Shown here one piece after another: positions 1-10,337 of a stretch of DNA of 64,000 nucleotides. The DNA lies in the NCBI GenBank assembly GCA_032717465.1, contig CM064715.1, positions 36,265,546 to 36,329,545 on the forward strand. Reading direction: 5' to 3'. The DNA is from Coenobita brevimanus. Lineage: Eukaryota > Arthropoda > Malacostraca > Decapoda > Coenobitidae. The notes below the pieces were generated by a model, which searched no databases, had not been told where the DNA came from, and saw nothing but the letters and a program-made list of their open reading frames with translations. Both the position numbers and the translations under genes were made by a program. The stretch's first letter is position 1. Each line of letters opens with the position of its first letter.

Positions 1-400
1 ACACTACCCAAGTACTTATACGCACTCACATTTTCAATTTCCTGATCATCCAACCTCACTGTACATTCACTGACTTCATTTCTCTCGAAGACCATAACTT
101 TACCCTTCCCTGCATCCATCTTTAGATCCCTTTCTTACACACTCTCCCAAACGCATTCACCAAGCCTTGCAGTTCCCATTCGCTCCAACATCCACTGCTC
201 ACCCTTGTATCTCTTTTATAACCCCATCCATATATAGACTGAACAACCATGGAGACATGGCACATCCCTGTTTTAATCCAACATTCAGACAGAAAAAATC
301 ACTCAGTTCACCATCCACACGCACTACGGCCTTAGCACCCTCATACATACTCCTCACAGCTTCCCATTTACTCCACATACTCTTAATATATTTTCCACAT
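1..400 (-). pseudogene. RTE-like LINE fragment (reverse transcriptase part)
   Basis: Minus-strand remnant of the reverse transcriptase region of an APE-type LINE. The nucleotide sequence from about 1 to 250 closely matches 19054-19330, which encodes the RT stretch with the KYLG motif, so the two are copies of one family (called family B here). The match continues in the same orientation to about 395 and then stops at a junction with a plus-strand LINE end. No open frame survives. The left end is cut by the window edge. Confidence 0.7.
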
Positions 401-403
401 CCC

Positions 404-735
404 TTGTCTGAGCATATGGAGGGAATGGATAAAGACCGACTGGAGAATAAAATAACTGGATCGGATGTGAGAGGTGTAAGGCTGAGAGGAAGACCACGAA
501 TAGGATGGATGAACGTGTGAAAAAAACGTTAGATGCGAAAGGGATGTCTGTAGAGCAAGGAAGAGTGGCTGCGCGAGATAGGGATGGCTGGAGAAAAATA
601 GTAAATGAATAAATGGTGACGCGGCCCTGAGGGGATATTCTCCCACATTTGGTCTGATCAGCTAATCAGGTTAGGTACGGGTTTGGGGATGGGTCCAGTA
701 TAATGTGACAGGGGTAAACCGGTGAGTGGTAGAAA
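404..735 (+). pseudogene. 3' end of RTE-like LINE (family A)
   Basis: The last ~70 codons and the 3' UTR of the LINE family that is nearly complete at 60584-64000. The translation has the RLRGRPRIGWM motif, then a frame break near 520, then KGMSVEQGRVAARDRDGW. The 3' UTR (about 612-722) matches the reverse complement of 60780-60890 almost base for base, ending after AGGGGTAAACC. This is the C-terminal end of RTE-type ORF2. Orientation is opposite to the fragment on its left. It is 5'-truncated and dead. Confidence 0.8.
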
Positions 736-2039
736 TAGTCCCACGATTCCACATCTTTACCATTGCACTTCTTCGTGATTAGCATCATACTCAAGTGTTA
801 CTCAACTGCTACTACTCGGCATTAAATCCAGAGATGGCAATGAATATTGTCTTCTTTGATAAAGAGAGTGGAAATTGAAATTGTAAGTTACACAAACACA
901 ATTATAGGTTTTCATAATATAAAAACGTAATTACACTTCTCAGAAAAAAAAAAAAATTTGATTAATTCTAAAACATGATCAAAATTTAATCAAATACAAT
1001 AATATAATTGTTTCTCTGTTTTTTTAAACTTTCTCCTTAAACTACATGGGGGTTCAGTTAAATGAAGCTCAACTCCCCCCCCCCATTGAATTTTCTGAAT
1101 ATGGGCCTGTGATCGCCCCTGTAGGAGATGACTGGGAAGTGATATAGTCCTAATGTCAGACTAGTCAGTGGAGAAGAGATGTGGCAAATGGGATATATCA
1201 AGTGTGGCTGGAGCTGGAAGACTCATTACGCTCATACACGCCAGCCTCTTCCAAATCACTCTCCCTAGTTTAATTTACCTATAGTGATATAGTGTAATAA
1301 GTACATCAAGATCTCGTATCATAAGTTAAGAATTTCTATTTATGCTAACTTGTATATTGCTGCCTAATAAGGGAACTTCACATTTAGTGTGTACTTTAAT
1401 AACAAAAGTGCCTGCTTAGTCTTGAGTAAGATTGTGATCCTGTGCACCTGTTAAGTATCTGAAAGAATTTAATTCCGTAATGTGAAGACATTTTGTCAGT
1501 AAAGTAAGGTTTATTTGTTTGCCACTGACTTTGATTTAAACCCTCAGAGACAGACATCTCCCTCCACAGTCCGCAACATTGTGAAGTACTGTAGGCCTAC
1601 ATTCGCTGGATGCTTGGAACATAATTCGGTAATCCTTATGGAGCCATTAGACCACCTTATTTTGTAGTTTTCTTTTTTTTTTTTTCTTTACCTTACCATT
1701 TCATGGGATTCTTTCAGTATTTTCTGACTGCGTTTTGGTTCCATTTTTCTTTTTTTCTTTTAAGTGGTGAAAACCGTTTTAAAAAGCGGTATTTGTTTAC
1801 AGGCGGGCGCCACCTTGTGGTGCGCTAAGACACGGACGCCATCTTATAACGCCATTTTTTAACGAAAATACCCTTATTAGTGCCTATTTATCCAAACATA
1901 ACGTAAATTTTTTAACTTGATCCAGTTTTATTTATCCCAGTCTTATGTAAGCGAATTTTATGTTAACCTAACATAATCTATCCCTTATGTAATCATATTC
2001 TTCTTGTTTATTGAGAACCGAAGTGGTGGCGTCATGTTT
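736..2039. other. Unassigned interspersed sequence
   Basis: No coding region is supported. A C-run followed by an end reading GGGCCTGTGATCGCCCCTG (about 1075-1122) resembles a hAT-type terminal inverted repeat (CAGGGGCG on the other strand), but I find no partner end or target duplication. Around 1795-1850 there is a short GC-richer stretch in AT-rich surroundings. Nothing else is recognisable. Confidence 0.3.
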
Positions 2040-2365
2040 CCATGGCAACGATCTGCTATATCTACAAAAACATCCGACACTGTTGCTTTTACAATATCGT
2101 CTTTTGTTTCTTTCTTGTAGGAAGAGGGAAATTAATATGGAAGTGCAAAATCCACTGTAAATGTATTCATACTCGTATAGGCTATCAACCTTCTCTTACT
2201 CTAGTGGTGTAATATTAGATAAAGTTGACGGTAGCCTCGAAGAAAGTCTACAAAACTAATATGTTTGGAATCCGTCGGAGTTGGCTGAAAACCTTTTCTT
2301 AATATATGTCTTGTCGCTATTTTATGGTAATATTTAATTTATCATTGAGACAGAAATAAGGTTTC
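2040..2365. repeat. Dispersed repeat, copy 1 (inverted relative to 15335-15640)
   Basis: About 290 bp from 2075 to 2365 align with the reverse complement of 15335-15615. Shared landmarks in the same order are CCGACACTG, CCTTCTCTTACTCTAGTGG, AAAGAAAGTCTACAAAACTA and TATTTTATGGTAATATTTAATTTATCA. Identity by eye is roughly 75-80 percent with small gaps. No open frame is conserved between the copies. It may be a non-autonomous transposon or an old duplicated segment. Confidence 0.6.
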
Positions 2366-2776
2366 TTTCTGTAGTCATCTCTTTCTGACTTGCAAAGCTA
2401 AAGTCTGTGAATATACTGACTTTTCAGATGATAAGTACTATACTTCGGTTCTGTGACAAGTTGCATACCAATAACCAGTACAATATAAATTTGAAAGAAA
2501 ACCCTGAGCAAAGTAATAACGTTTATCAATCTAGCGGATGTTGTAATACCAATTATCGTTCCAAATGCATAATTTGATATTACTCTTCGCCACAGTGCAG
2601 TATGTTCACTGGGCCACACTGCTGTATAGTATATTCACTGAGTGTCCAGTCGCCAATTTAAGGTTCATTTACTATTACTTTATGTTCTATAGATTCTACT
2701 GGGCTTTGTTGCCAGGCAAAGCTACAGGAGGAAAGGTTAGGACAGAATTTGATATAGTTAAGTCTACTGGTAGTCT
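2366..2776. other. Unassigned sequence left of a LINE poly-A end
   Basis: No gene or repeat is recognised. A weak inverted repeat lies near 2590-2640. The stretch ends at the poly-T that marks the 3' terminus of the minus-strand LINE. Confidence 0.3.
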
Positions 2777-3130
2777 TTTTTTTTTTTTTTTTTTTTTTCC
2801 GAGGAAGAAGGAATCAAAGTCTGAGCCCGCAAAACAGTTCCTTCCAAGAAAAAAACAAAAACAATACAAAAGAGCGCCAAATTCAAGATCCGTTCATTTC
2901 GAGATGCCTACACACACTGCGTTTGAAAGACTGGAGATCTTAGGAAGTAGGAAATACAGACAGAGGGATACAGTTCCAGAGTTGACCTGTTGCATATATG
3001 AAGGACTGGGAGTAACGGTTAACTCTTGCATTAGAGAGTTGGACAGAAAAGGGATGAGAGTTTGTTGCTAGACGGATGCTACGCACCAGTCGTAGAGGTG
3101 GAGGGATGCAAGCAGACAGTTCAGAGGAGC
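2777..3130 (-). pseudogene. CR1/Jockey-like LINE, 3' portion with poly-A tail
   Basis: Minus-strand translation gives the typical C-terminal end of a CR1/Jockey-type RT: SNARVNRYSQSFIYATGQLW, then DLQSFKRSVCRHLE, with one internal stop. The T-run at about 2777-2799 on the plus strand is the poly-A tail, so the 3' end is complete. The reading resumes at 11281 on the other side of the BEL/Pao element, so this is one LINE split by that insertion. Clade assignment between CR1 and Jockey is uncertain. Confidence 0.75.
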
Positions 3131-3135
3131 AGTGT

Positions 3136-4097
3136 GTGGGGGAAAAATTAGAAAAATTTAGAATATACCCCCGGTAGTGTCGTAAATATTTAACTGGCTA
3201 ATCACTTGCACTAAACAAGACAAAAATAGGCCTACAACACTACATAATTTGTCCGGATATATATGTCTTGCTCCCAGGACTCACCTGGATCGTAATGACG
3301 TGTAGGTTGTGTTCCCTACTAAGCAACTAAACGATCTATTTAAGGATCCTCAAATAAAAGCTGGAAACCCTGGTGAAATATTATTCGCCCAGTCTTTCGC
3401 CACTAAAGGTCATTTAGTTACTTAGCTTAAGAGTAGCAATGGAGAGGCTTGTAGGTTGTTGCCATATGGTCGGAGTTGTTGAAGATGTTGCTTGTTGCTA
3501 GTGCTTGGCGGATTACTGGAGGTTACGGCCTGGACCAAATACGTACTTTTTACGTAAGCATTACTATTTACACTATATATAAATTAAAGTGAATTGATAA
3601 TGTTCATTCCCATCTAGGAGGAAGCACTGTCGTAAATTAATTAATCAGTCCAGTCTGTCCCAACCGAATTCTCTCTCAATACCACGAGAGTGGTTAGACT
3701 GCTTCCAAGCGTGACTAAAGCATGACAGGGACTGCCTCTGACTCGACTCGAGATCATCTGAGACTAAGACTCAATGAATTAGGACTGAGAGCGTGGGCGA
3801 GAGCCCGAGCAACTGAGGTCTCGAGACTCGTAATTGACCGAGGCCTAGCCGAGACTAAAACTTAGACCTCTGGAGAGAAGAACAGAGGCGATCCACCAAT
3901 CAAATAACTAAAAATGCATATGTGCACATTCCATCCATGGCTGGGAAAAAGACTAAATTATGAACCATAGTATAAATATACGTAATCCTATATACCCATC
4001 ACCCTGGGTTACGTATAATACATTATATTTCCAAAATACGACTGCCCATCACCAACTAAAATAGAAAATGGGAGGAATTATTCCTAAATTTCCGACA
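3136..4097 (-). repeat. BEL/Pao 3' LTR
   Basis: About 962 bp, beginning TGTGGGGG and ending TTTCCGACA on the plus strand, the usual TG...CA ends. It matches 10338-11280 over its whole length. It carries about 21 bp near 4038-4060 that the other LTR lacks. Confidence 0.9.
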
Positions 4098-4115
4098 TCC
4101 TGCGGGCCAAGAAAT

Positions 4116-5711
4116 CTAAACATCACCCCGTTTAATTAACTCCCCCAGGTGAGCTCGGAACCGTTGTGCGGCTCCCCGCTGTGATCTATCTGAGCTTCCC
4201 GCATCTGTATCCCTACGGCCATGAGTAACGTCCCCGAGTGCTGTATTAAGCGCCTCCGGACGGGAACTCACGGCTGTTTCTAATGGATATAATTTATTGA
4301 TAGTCCTGAGTACAAGGCCTTGGGCCGTCTTTAACTTCACTGTACGAACTATCCCTTGCTTATCCGGATAGCATTCAATAACTTTCCCCAATGGCCAACT
4401 ATTCCTTGACTTATCAGTGTGAATTAACACTACATCCCCCTCCTTAATATCAACATCCGTTTTATTAGCCGACTTTTGGCGTACATGTCTATCGAGAAGG
4501 GATGACAAATATTGAGTTTTCCATGAATCCTGCCATTTGTTAATCAATTTGGATAACTGATGGTACTTAGTGTTCAATTTATCAGCTTCAACATAAGAGG
4601 GATCCAAATCATAGGGTGCCGTAGTTATTGCAGGCAAGGAGTCCAATCGATATTCACAAATAAGATGAGGAGGAGTGAGGGCTTCTGGCTCATCGAGGCT
4701 GTTAAGGACATACGTTAAGGGGCGGTTGTTAACACGGCATTCCACTTCCGTAATTATAGTGTGTAAATCATCCATGTTTACTGGTTTTCTGAATAATACC
4801 TTTTTAAGACACCCTTTTACTATGCTTATTAGTCTCTCATAGAATCCACCGAACCATGGAGCTCTCGGCGGTATGAATTTCCACTCACATTCTCTGCTGG
4901 TGAATTCATCTTGGACTTCCGCACTCTGCAGGACCTGATGTAGAAGTTCGGATCCTAATTTAAAATTAGAAGCGTTGTCACTGATAATTAATTTCGGGCA
5001 AGATCTTCTTGACACAAATCTCCTAAAAGCATTCAAAAAAGTTTCGGCAGTTAAATCTGTGACTAACTCCAAGTGAACTGCCCTGGTGACAGCGCAAGTA
5101 AACAGTACCACATACACCTTTTGCTCTTGTAGGGTGTCTGGTTTCAAGACTTCCATATAGCCTGTATAATCTAAACCGATTATTTCAAAGGGTCTAGCTT
5201 CTTCCACCCGCTCTTTAGGTAAGGGTGGTGGTGAAGGATAATGATACGGTCGTCCTTCTAACCTCTTACATGTATAGCAGGATTTAATTGTAGATTTCAC
5301 AACTTGTCGGCCTTTAGGGATCCAGAAGTTTTCTCGCAATTTGCACAATGTATCAGAAACACCACCATGCAAAGTGGTTTCATGAGCATATAGGACCAAT
5401 AATTTCGTCAAATGTTGCTGTCTAGGCAACAACAGTGGAAATTTAGTGTGAAAGGGGAGACCAGCTTGGTCCAGCCTACCACTACATCTGATCAAATCAT
5501 TGTGCTCAAATAAGTTTAAACTCTTAACCAAATCTGGCATCCTTGTTACAAGTGGTTTCTGAAAATATTGGTAAACTTCGGGGAAGCTACTCTTCTGTAA
5601 GTATAGCAACCAATATTGTTGGGGTTTCATTAGGTTTAGAGTTTTGTTCCTCCTAATCTTTTGCAAAAAAATTGGAAAACCAAACTTGTGATCTTTATTA
5701 ACTTCTTCCAA
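4116..5711 (-). CDS. BEL/Pao pol: integrase part (fragment)
   Basis: Open frame of 531 codons covering the C-terminal third of the BEL/Pao polyprotein. Integrase inserts the cDNA copy into chromosomes in the nucleus. In order: a connection region, an HHCC zinc-binding domain (HETTLHGG... then CYTC) around residues 110-150, and a DDE core with D in GLDYTG, D in ISDNASNF and E in GGFYERLI, spaced as in retroviral integrases. A basic C-terminal tail follows. It overlaps the preceding frame at 5636-5711, so it depends on a frameshift from the upstream part. The ATG of the frame is probably not a real start. The integrase motifs look preserved, unlike protease and RT of the same copy. Confidence 0.85.
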   Translation of the reverse strand: MEEVNKDHKFGFPIFLQKIRRNKTLNLMKPQQYWLLYLQKSSFPEVYQYFQKPLVTRMPDLVKSLNLFEHNDLIRCSGRLDQAGLPFHTKFPLLLPRQQHLTKLLVLYAHETTLHGGVSDTLCKLRENFWIPKGRQVVKSTIKSCYTCKRLEGRPYHYPSPPPLPKERVEEARPFEIIGLDYTGYMEVLKPDTLQEQKVYVVLFTCAVTRAVHLELVTDLTAETFLNAFRRFVSRRSCPKLIISDNASNFKLGSELLHQVLQSAEVQDEFTSRECEWKFIPPRAPWFGGFYERLISIVKGCLKKVLFRKPVNMDDLHTIITEVECRVNNRPLTYVLNSLDEPEALTPPHLICEYRLDSLPAITTAPYDLDPSYVEADKLNTKYHQLSKLINKWQDSWKTQYLSSLLDRHVRQKSANKTDVDIKEGDVVLIHTDKSRNSWPLGKVIECYPDKQGIVRTVKLKTAQGLVLRTINKLYPLETAVSSRPEALNTALGDVTHGRRDTDAGSSDRSQRGAAQRFRAHLGELIKRGDV

Positions 5712-6100
5712 CTACCAACTCTTTCCGGATCAAACAAGGGTTCAAGTTCTTTTTCCTGAACTTCTAGGACAGTCAGCGCATTAGGCTCCATCTTCGTCTT
5801 GAATTTCTGTTCTGGCCAAAGATCTTTATTATTCAACCATTCCGGACCATGAAACCAGGAGTCACTATTTATAAATTTATCATAAGTTAGGCCTCTAGTT
5901 AACAAATCACCTGGGTTATCTTTAGTTGTGAGATGGAGATAATAACAGTCAGGATCAGCATCTCTCATATCTTGTACTCGATTTTTGCCATACAAGATGT
6001 TACTTTTATTGTTCACTACCCATTGAAGGGCTACTTCACTGTCTGACCATATATAGGTGGTATTAATCTTTATATTACTTAAGGTCTTCCTGATATACAC
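5636..6100 (-). pseudogene. BEL/Pao pol: RNase H region (fragment)
   Basis: A 154-codon frame linking the RT part and the integrase part of the BEL/Pao polyprotein. It contains WSDSEVALQWV, matching the RNase H catalytic D-S region of Pao pol, and LTTKDNPGDLLTRG, the typical downstream element. It is offset in frame from the RT ORF (overlap 6079-6100) and from the integrase ORF (overlap 5636-5711). BEL elements normally encode one continuous polyprotein, so I read both offsets as single-base lesions in this copy rather than programmed frameshifts. Confidence 0.75.
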
Positions 6101-8121
6101 CCCAAAATGACTGCTACATACATGGCTGTTAGTTCTAACTGAGGTAAAGTTTTACCTTTTAGAGGAGCTACTCTTGCCTTAGAAGATAAAATTATAGGAA
6201 CATCCTCATAATTACTGATGTAAGCAACTACTCCATAAGCCTTGGGTGAAGCATCACAAAACAGATGTAAATCATAGGAAGAACCTTCTTTTCCCACCAC
6301 TCTCGGAAATTTAACACTTGCTAGGTTGTTGCATTCTTTTGAGAGGGTTTCCCAACTCTCCAGCAAGTCTGTAGGTAAAGGGTCATCCCAGCCTAATTTT
6401 CTGGTCCATGTTTGTTGAATTAGAATTTTTAAAGGAATAGTTAGGGGAGAAATTAGTCCTAGGGGATCAAAAATTTTACTAATGTTACTTAATAAAGATC
6501 TTTTGCTATCAACTGTATCCCACTCTACATTTTTTACATTAAGGACATCAATGTCTGGATCCCACCACAATCCTAATATTTTATTACAGACTTCAGAATC
6601 AGAATTTATTTCAGTGGAGTTAGATGTCCACTCCTGCAATGGCATGTTAGCCTCTTGCATAATCTTGCTGGCTATCAGATGAAATTTCTTTAGATCCTCC
6701 TCAGTATTTACAGTCCCCTGAAGATTGTCCATATATAGCGAATCTTTAATTTGGTTAGCCACTTCTATATTTTCTTTTTGCTGCTCTAAGTGATAATTTA
6801 GCGTCATTTGCAACAAGAAGGGTGAGCTAGTGGCTCCAAAAAGGACTGATTTAAATCTGTAAGTAACCAGAGAACTGTTATCATCATGAGGATTACTTGG
6901 CCACAAAAATCTGGTGAAATCCCTGTCTTCTTCTTGAAGTCCTATCCGTAAAAAAGCTTTGCTGATGCCTGCTGTAAAGGCATATTCATTAGTTCTGAAT
7001 TTTAGCAGCACATCTAATAGATTTTTGGTTAGAGTTGGACCAGTGTACAAACAATCGTTCAAGCTGTTAGTGTGGGAGCCTAATTTGGCACTACAGTCAA
7101 ATACTATTCGCACAGGTGTAGTCTTACTGTCTCTCATTACTGCCAAAGGAGGAATATAATGAGTATTTTGTCCAACCAGTGCCTGCTTAACTTCCTCGAT
7201 AAACCCCTTTTCTAAATGACTCTTGATTAACTGATCATATTTATCTAGTAAATCTTCTTCACCTTTAAGTCTCTTTAAATTTGAATTTAGGCGATTAAGA
7301 GCTAATTTATAATTTGTGGGCAAACTAGGTCGATTGACTTTCCAAGGAAGTTTTACCCAATATTGGTCATCATAGTACTGAACAGTCTTTTTATAATTTT
7401 CAAGCACAAAAGCTTCTTCGTGAGTTACCTGTTCAGGTTTAATGCCAATGCTATCCATTTTCCACAAATTGGAAATGTCAGGCTCTTCTGAATTTAGTGA
7501 GGGCTGCAAGCATATATTCGTTACCATAGCAACCTGAATTGCATTCCTTGTACTTACAAACTTGTCAGGAATATTGCCATATACAACTAATCCTCCTTGT
7601 ACTTTTAGGAAATTTATGCCCTTGAATTTAATGAGACCATAAACTAATTTAGGATAGAAATCAGCACCAATAAGGAGATCTATTTTATCTATGTGATCAG
7701 TCAAACCAGGATCAGATACTTTAATTTGTTGATCTTTCAAATAGGTCAAACACTTCTCTAGACCATCTGTTCTTATGTTGTTAGGTAAGGTGTCTCTAAC
7801 CACAGCCTCTAGTCTAGTGTACTTCCTGCCAGCTTTAACAGTAATCTTAACTAGCTGATATTCTCTTCTCTGATCTTCACTAATGAAGCCGGACAGCTGT
7901 AAATTAATCGTACCACTAGGCTTTAATTTAAGCTTGTTTACTAGGTCCTGAGAAATGAATGTCCTCTGTGATCCTTGGTTATAAAGAACTTTTGCTTTAA
8001 TTTGAGATTTATTCTTAATAATATGAACAGCTCCAACCGGTAAAGCAGTTGAGATGGTATGTTGATTTGTTGGAGTGACTGAGCAAATTTGTGAATTAAG
8101 TGTATTCAGCTTATCACACAA
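6079..8121 (-). pseudogene. BEL/Pao pol: protease and reverse transcriptase (mutated)
   Basis: A 680-codon frame with a retroviral-type aspartic protease region (about residues 25-190) followed by reverse transcriptase (about 280-520) and the start of RNase H near the end (LHLFCDASPKAYG). It would copy element RNA into DNA in cytoplasmic particles. The protease motif reads VLYNQGSQRTFI where the family has D-S/T-G, so the catalytic Asp is lost. RT motif A reads TAGISKAFLRI where ADI..AF is usual, again losing an Asp. The YxDD box reads YMDN, a form I believe also occurs in some BEL/Pao lineages. The frame overlaps the gag frame by 16 bp. Confidence 0.8.
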
Positions 8122-9341
8122 GACATTGTGATGAAACCCCTTTTACAAAGGTCACATCTTTTCAAATTGAAGTTACATTGATCAGTCTTGTGCCTACAAG
8201 TACATCTACCACACCGTCCTATCTGTTCGAGTCTTTCTACACGAGTAGAACGACCTGAATACGCCTCACAGCTCTTGGACAGATGTGCTCCATCACACAA
8301 AATACACTTCAGCTGCTGAGCTGGCTGCTGACTAGCCGATGCAGAGGTTTGTGACTGAGCATTCTTGGGAGATGTGGGTGAAGATACTTGTTCTGAAGTG
8401 TGGTAAATCTTAGGAATTGATTTAGGAGATAATTTGACTTTATCAGGCTTCTCTTTAGTTAAAGCACCTTTAGTACTGGAATCTGATTTAGCTTCAGGCC
8501 CTTTGGACTCTAAATGATGAATAACTTTTAATAATGAGTCCCTAATTTCCTGTAGCTGGGGATAATCTTCATTTGTCACATGCTGGATTCTCTCAATAGT
8601 TTTACTGGGTAACTTTTTCATTACTAGTGGAGAGATAAGCCAACTGGAACTACTTAAATCACACCCCATTTTTTCCAATTTCCTAAGGGTGCATTCTAGA
8701 TTAGCCCTAAATTCGGCCAAGGAATTACAAGTATGAATAGGAGTTTTAAGGTGTAGCAGTCGCATTGCAAGTTCGTGCTGTTTTCTCTTAGAATTATCAA
8801 AAGTTGCCTTAAGTAGCTGCACTGCACTGCTATATCCATCACTTTCTATACTGAAACCATCGATGAGTTTCTTCACGTCACCTTTTAACACTCCTCTTAA
8901 ATAATTTAATTTGTCTACTGGACTAAGATCTTTTCTGGAATCAATACTGGCAACAAATTGATCCCAGAAGGAATTCCAATTAGCCGAAGTGCCATCAAAC
9001 TCGGGTAGTTTAAGTGTGGGCAGCTTCGACTCAGCCCTTGGACAAGTTAAATGGATAGACTCACTTTTCAGAGAGGAATTAATTTGAGCTATTAGTAGGC
9101 AAATTCTCTCTTCTTCGTTAGTCTTAGCTATAAAAATTTCATTAAATTCATCATCGTCCTTTGTGGCTTCCAATAAAGAATCATAAAGTGTTCCCATGAC
9201 AGTCAGCTGGTTCTGTAATTGCTGGCTCCAGGCCTTAAGTTTAGTGTAGTCTTTGTCAGAGGATTGGAATTCATCATTTACTTTACCACTGAGAGTGGCG
9301 ACATAGGCCTTATGGCCTGCAATCCTCCTTGACAAGGACAT
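8106..9341 (-). CDS. BEL/Pao gag
   Basis: Open frame of 411 codons with the Pao-type gag layout. A helical N-terminal region is followed by the conserved FDGTSANWNSFWDQF segment (around residue 115) and a capsid-like region. A lysine/serine-rich linker and three cysteine clusters at the C terminus follow (CILCDGAHLSKSC, CGRCTCRHKTDQC, CDLCKRG), which bind RNA. The last cluster should run on into the next frame: HH and LC codons follow directly in the frame of the RT ORF, so a one-base loss near 8130 separates gag from pol. The first Met is the likely start. A 220-bp leader separates it from the upstream SGNH frame. Confidence 0.85.
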   Translation of the reverse strand: MSLSRRIAGHKAYVATLSGKVNDEFQSSDKDYTKLKAWSQQLQNQLTVMGTLYDSLLEATKDDDEFNEIFIAKTNEEERICLLIAQINSSLKSESIHLTCPRAESKLPTLKLPEFDGTSANWNSFWDQFVASIDSRKDLSPVDKLNYLRGVLKGDVKKLIDGFSIESDGYSSAVQLLKATFDNSKRKQHELAMRLLHLKTPIHTCNSLAEFRANLECTLRKLEKMGCDLSSSSWLISPLVMKKLPSKTIERIQHVTNEDYPQLQEIRDSLLKVIHHLESKGPEAKSDSSTKGALTKEKPDKVKLSPKSIPKIYHTSEQVSSPTSPKNAQSQTSASASQQPAQQLKCILCDGAHLSKSCEAYSGRSTRVERLEQIGRCGRCTCRHKTDQCNFNLKRCDLCKRGFITMSCVIS

Positions 9342-9561
9342 ATTGAACCAAGTCTGAAAATCAAAATTAATGGAATCACTAAATGTAGCCTACAGCAATG
9401 AAACCACTAGAATTAAATTAACTAAATGTACATAGAAGAATTCAGCATCAAACAGCAATACTAAGAATGATACATAAATCTGAACAACTAAATTAATAGT
9501 ACAATTAAATTTAGATTACAAATTAAAGCCTTCTAGGGGTTACTACAAAATTAATCCATAT
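9342..9561. other. BEL/Pao spacer between SGNH frame and gag
   Basis: AT-rich stretch without an open frame, lying inside the element between the stop of the SGNH-like ORF and the gag start. No splice or other signals can be claimed. Confidence 0.4.
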
Positions 9562-10302
9562 TTAGTTTGTGTTAGCAACCCACTGATCATAATGAAATTT
9601 AATAGCTCCTCGCACCTTGGCCCAAATTCTACGTCTTCCTTCCCAAGTAGGGTGAATTTGGTCCATGACTCGTACCTCCAGAGGATAGGTCTTACCACCA
9701 AGCAAAATAATTTTCCCTTTTAGTTCCTTGGTTATTTTCTTATTAACCGCGTTCATGATCTTATTGTAAACAATGGGATCCACATATCGAGGATGATTAT
9801 GTGGATATTCCCTCTTTTCTACAGTGCATATCACACATTTAGCACCTGCATCTTCTATAGCCTCATTAATTTGTAGTAGTGTAGCCACTAAGTCCTGCAC
9901 GTCAGTTGACTCATTAATATCGTTTCCCCCCAACATGACTATAACCAAATAAGAGCCAGGTCTAAGTCTATCTATCTATCTATCTATAGCCCGACGCCCT
10001 AATCCCGCAAAGGGTGGCCGCAGACAAAACGCCTCCAAGTCACTCTGTCACCCACCATTTGACTCCCCTCCCCCCAACTCACCCCCCCCTCCCTCATATA
10101 CCTCTCAACTCCATCCAGGTCTAAGTACTTCTGCAAATTCCTCGTACTCAAAAAACTTGTCTGCTCTGGCACCCCCTACTCTGATCATCTCCATGGTCAC
10201 CAAGGGCCATGGTGAAGGCACAGACATCAAGGTGTCACAGGTGACCAGAGAGTGGCCTATATAAGCCACCCGATAATAATTTAATTCCAGAGCAGTCGCC
10301 AT
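9562..10302 (-). pseudogene. SGNH/GDSL-type hydrolase ORF inside BEL/Pao, split by a LINE tail
   Basis: Two frames, 10105-10302 and 9562-9948, are parts of one ORF of about 193 codons once a 159-bp insertion is discounted. The first part has AYIGHSLV (block I, catalytic Ser) and GGARADKFFEYEEF (block II Gly). The second has MLGGNDI (block III, GxND) and DQIHPTWEG (block V, Asp and His of the triad). These blocks, in this order and spacing, define SGNH hydrolases, which cleave esters. The ATG at 10302 is 13 bp past the primer site, so this is the first ORF of the retrotransposon. SGNH-type esterase domains are known in ORF1 of some CR1 LINEs and in some Ngaro/DIRS elements. I do not know it as a BEL/Pao component. 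Substrate unknown. Confidence 0.75.
9967..10114 (-). mobile_element. LINE tail insertion (family C) with 11-bp target duplication
   Basis: CCAGGTCTAAG occurs at 9956-9966 and 10115-10125 and brackets 148 bp that match the reverse complement of the LINE 3' end at about 16600-16741. The (TATC)n at 9967-9986 is the (GATA)n tail of that LINE, so the insert is a severely 5'-truncated copy in minus orientation. It interrupts the SGNH frame. Insert plus duplication is 159 bp, a multiple of three. Confidence 0.9.
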
Positions 10303-10315
10303 GTTGGAGTATTAA

Positions 10316-10335
10316 CAATCCGGTTCGAAGGACCA
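10316..10335 (-). other. BEL/Pao primer binding site
   Basis: On the minus strand, directly after the 5' LTR, the sequence starts TGGTCCTTCGAACCGG. This is complementary to a tRNA 3' end, including a T-arm GGTTCGA and the terminal CCA. It primes minus-strand DNA synthesis. The tRNA species is not assigned. Confidence 0.8.
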
Positions 10336-10337
10336 CT

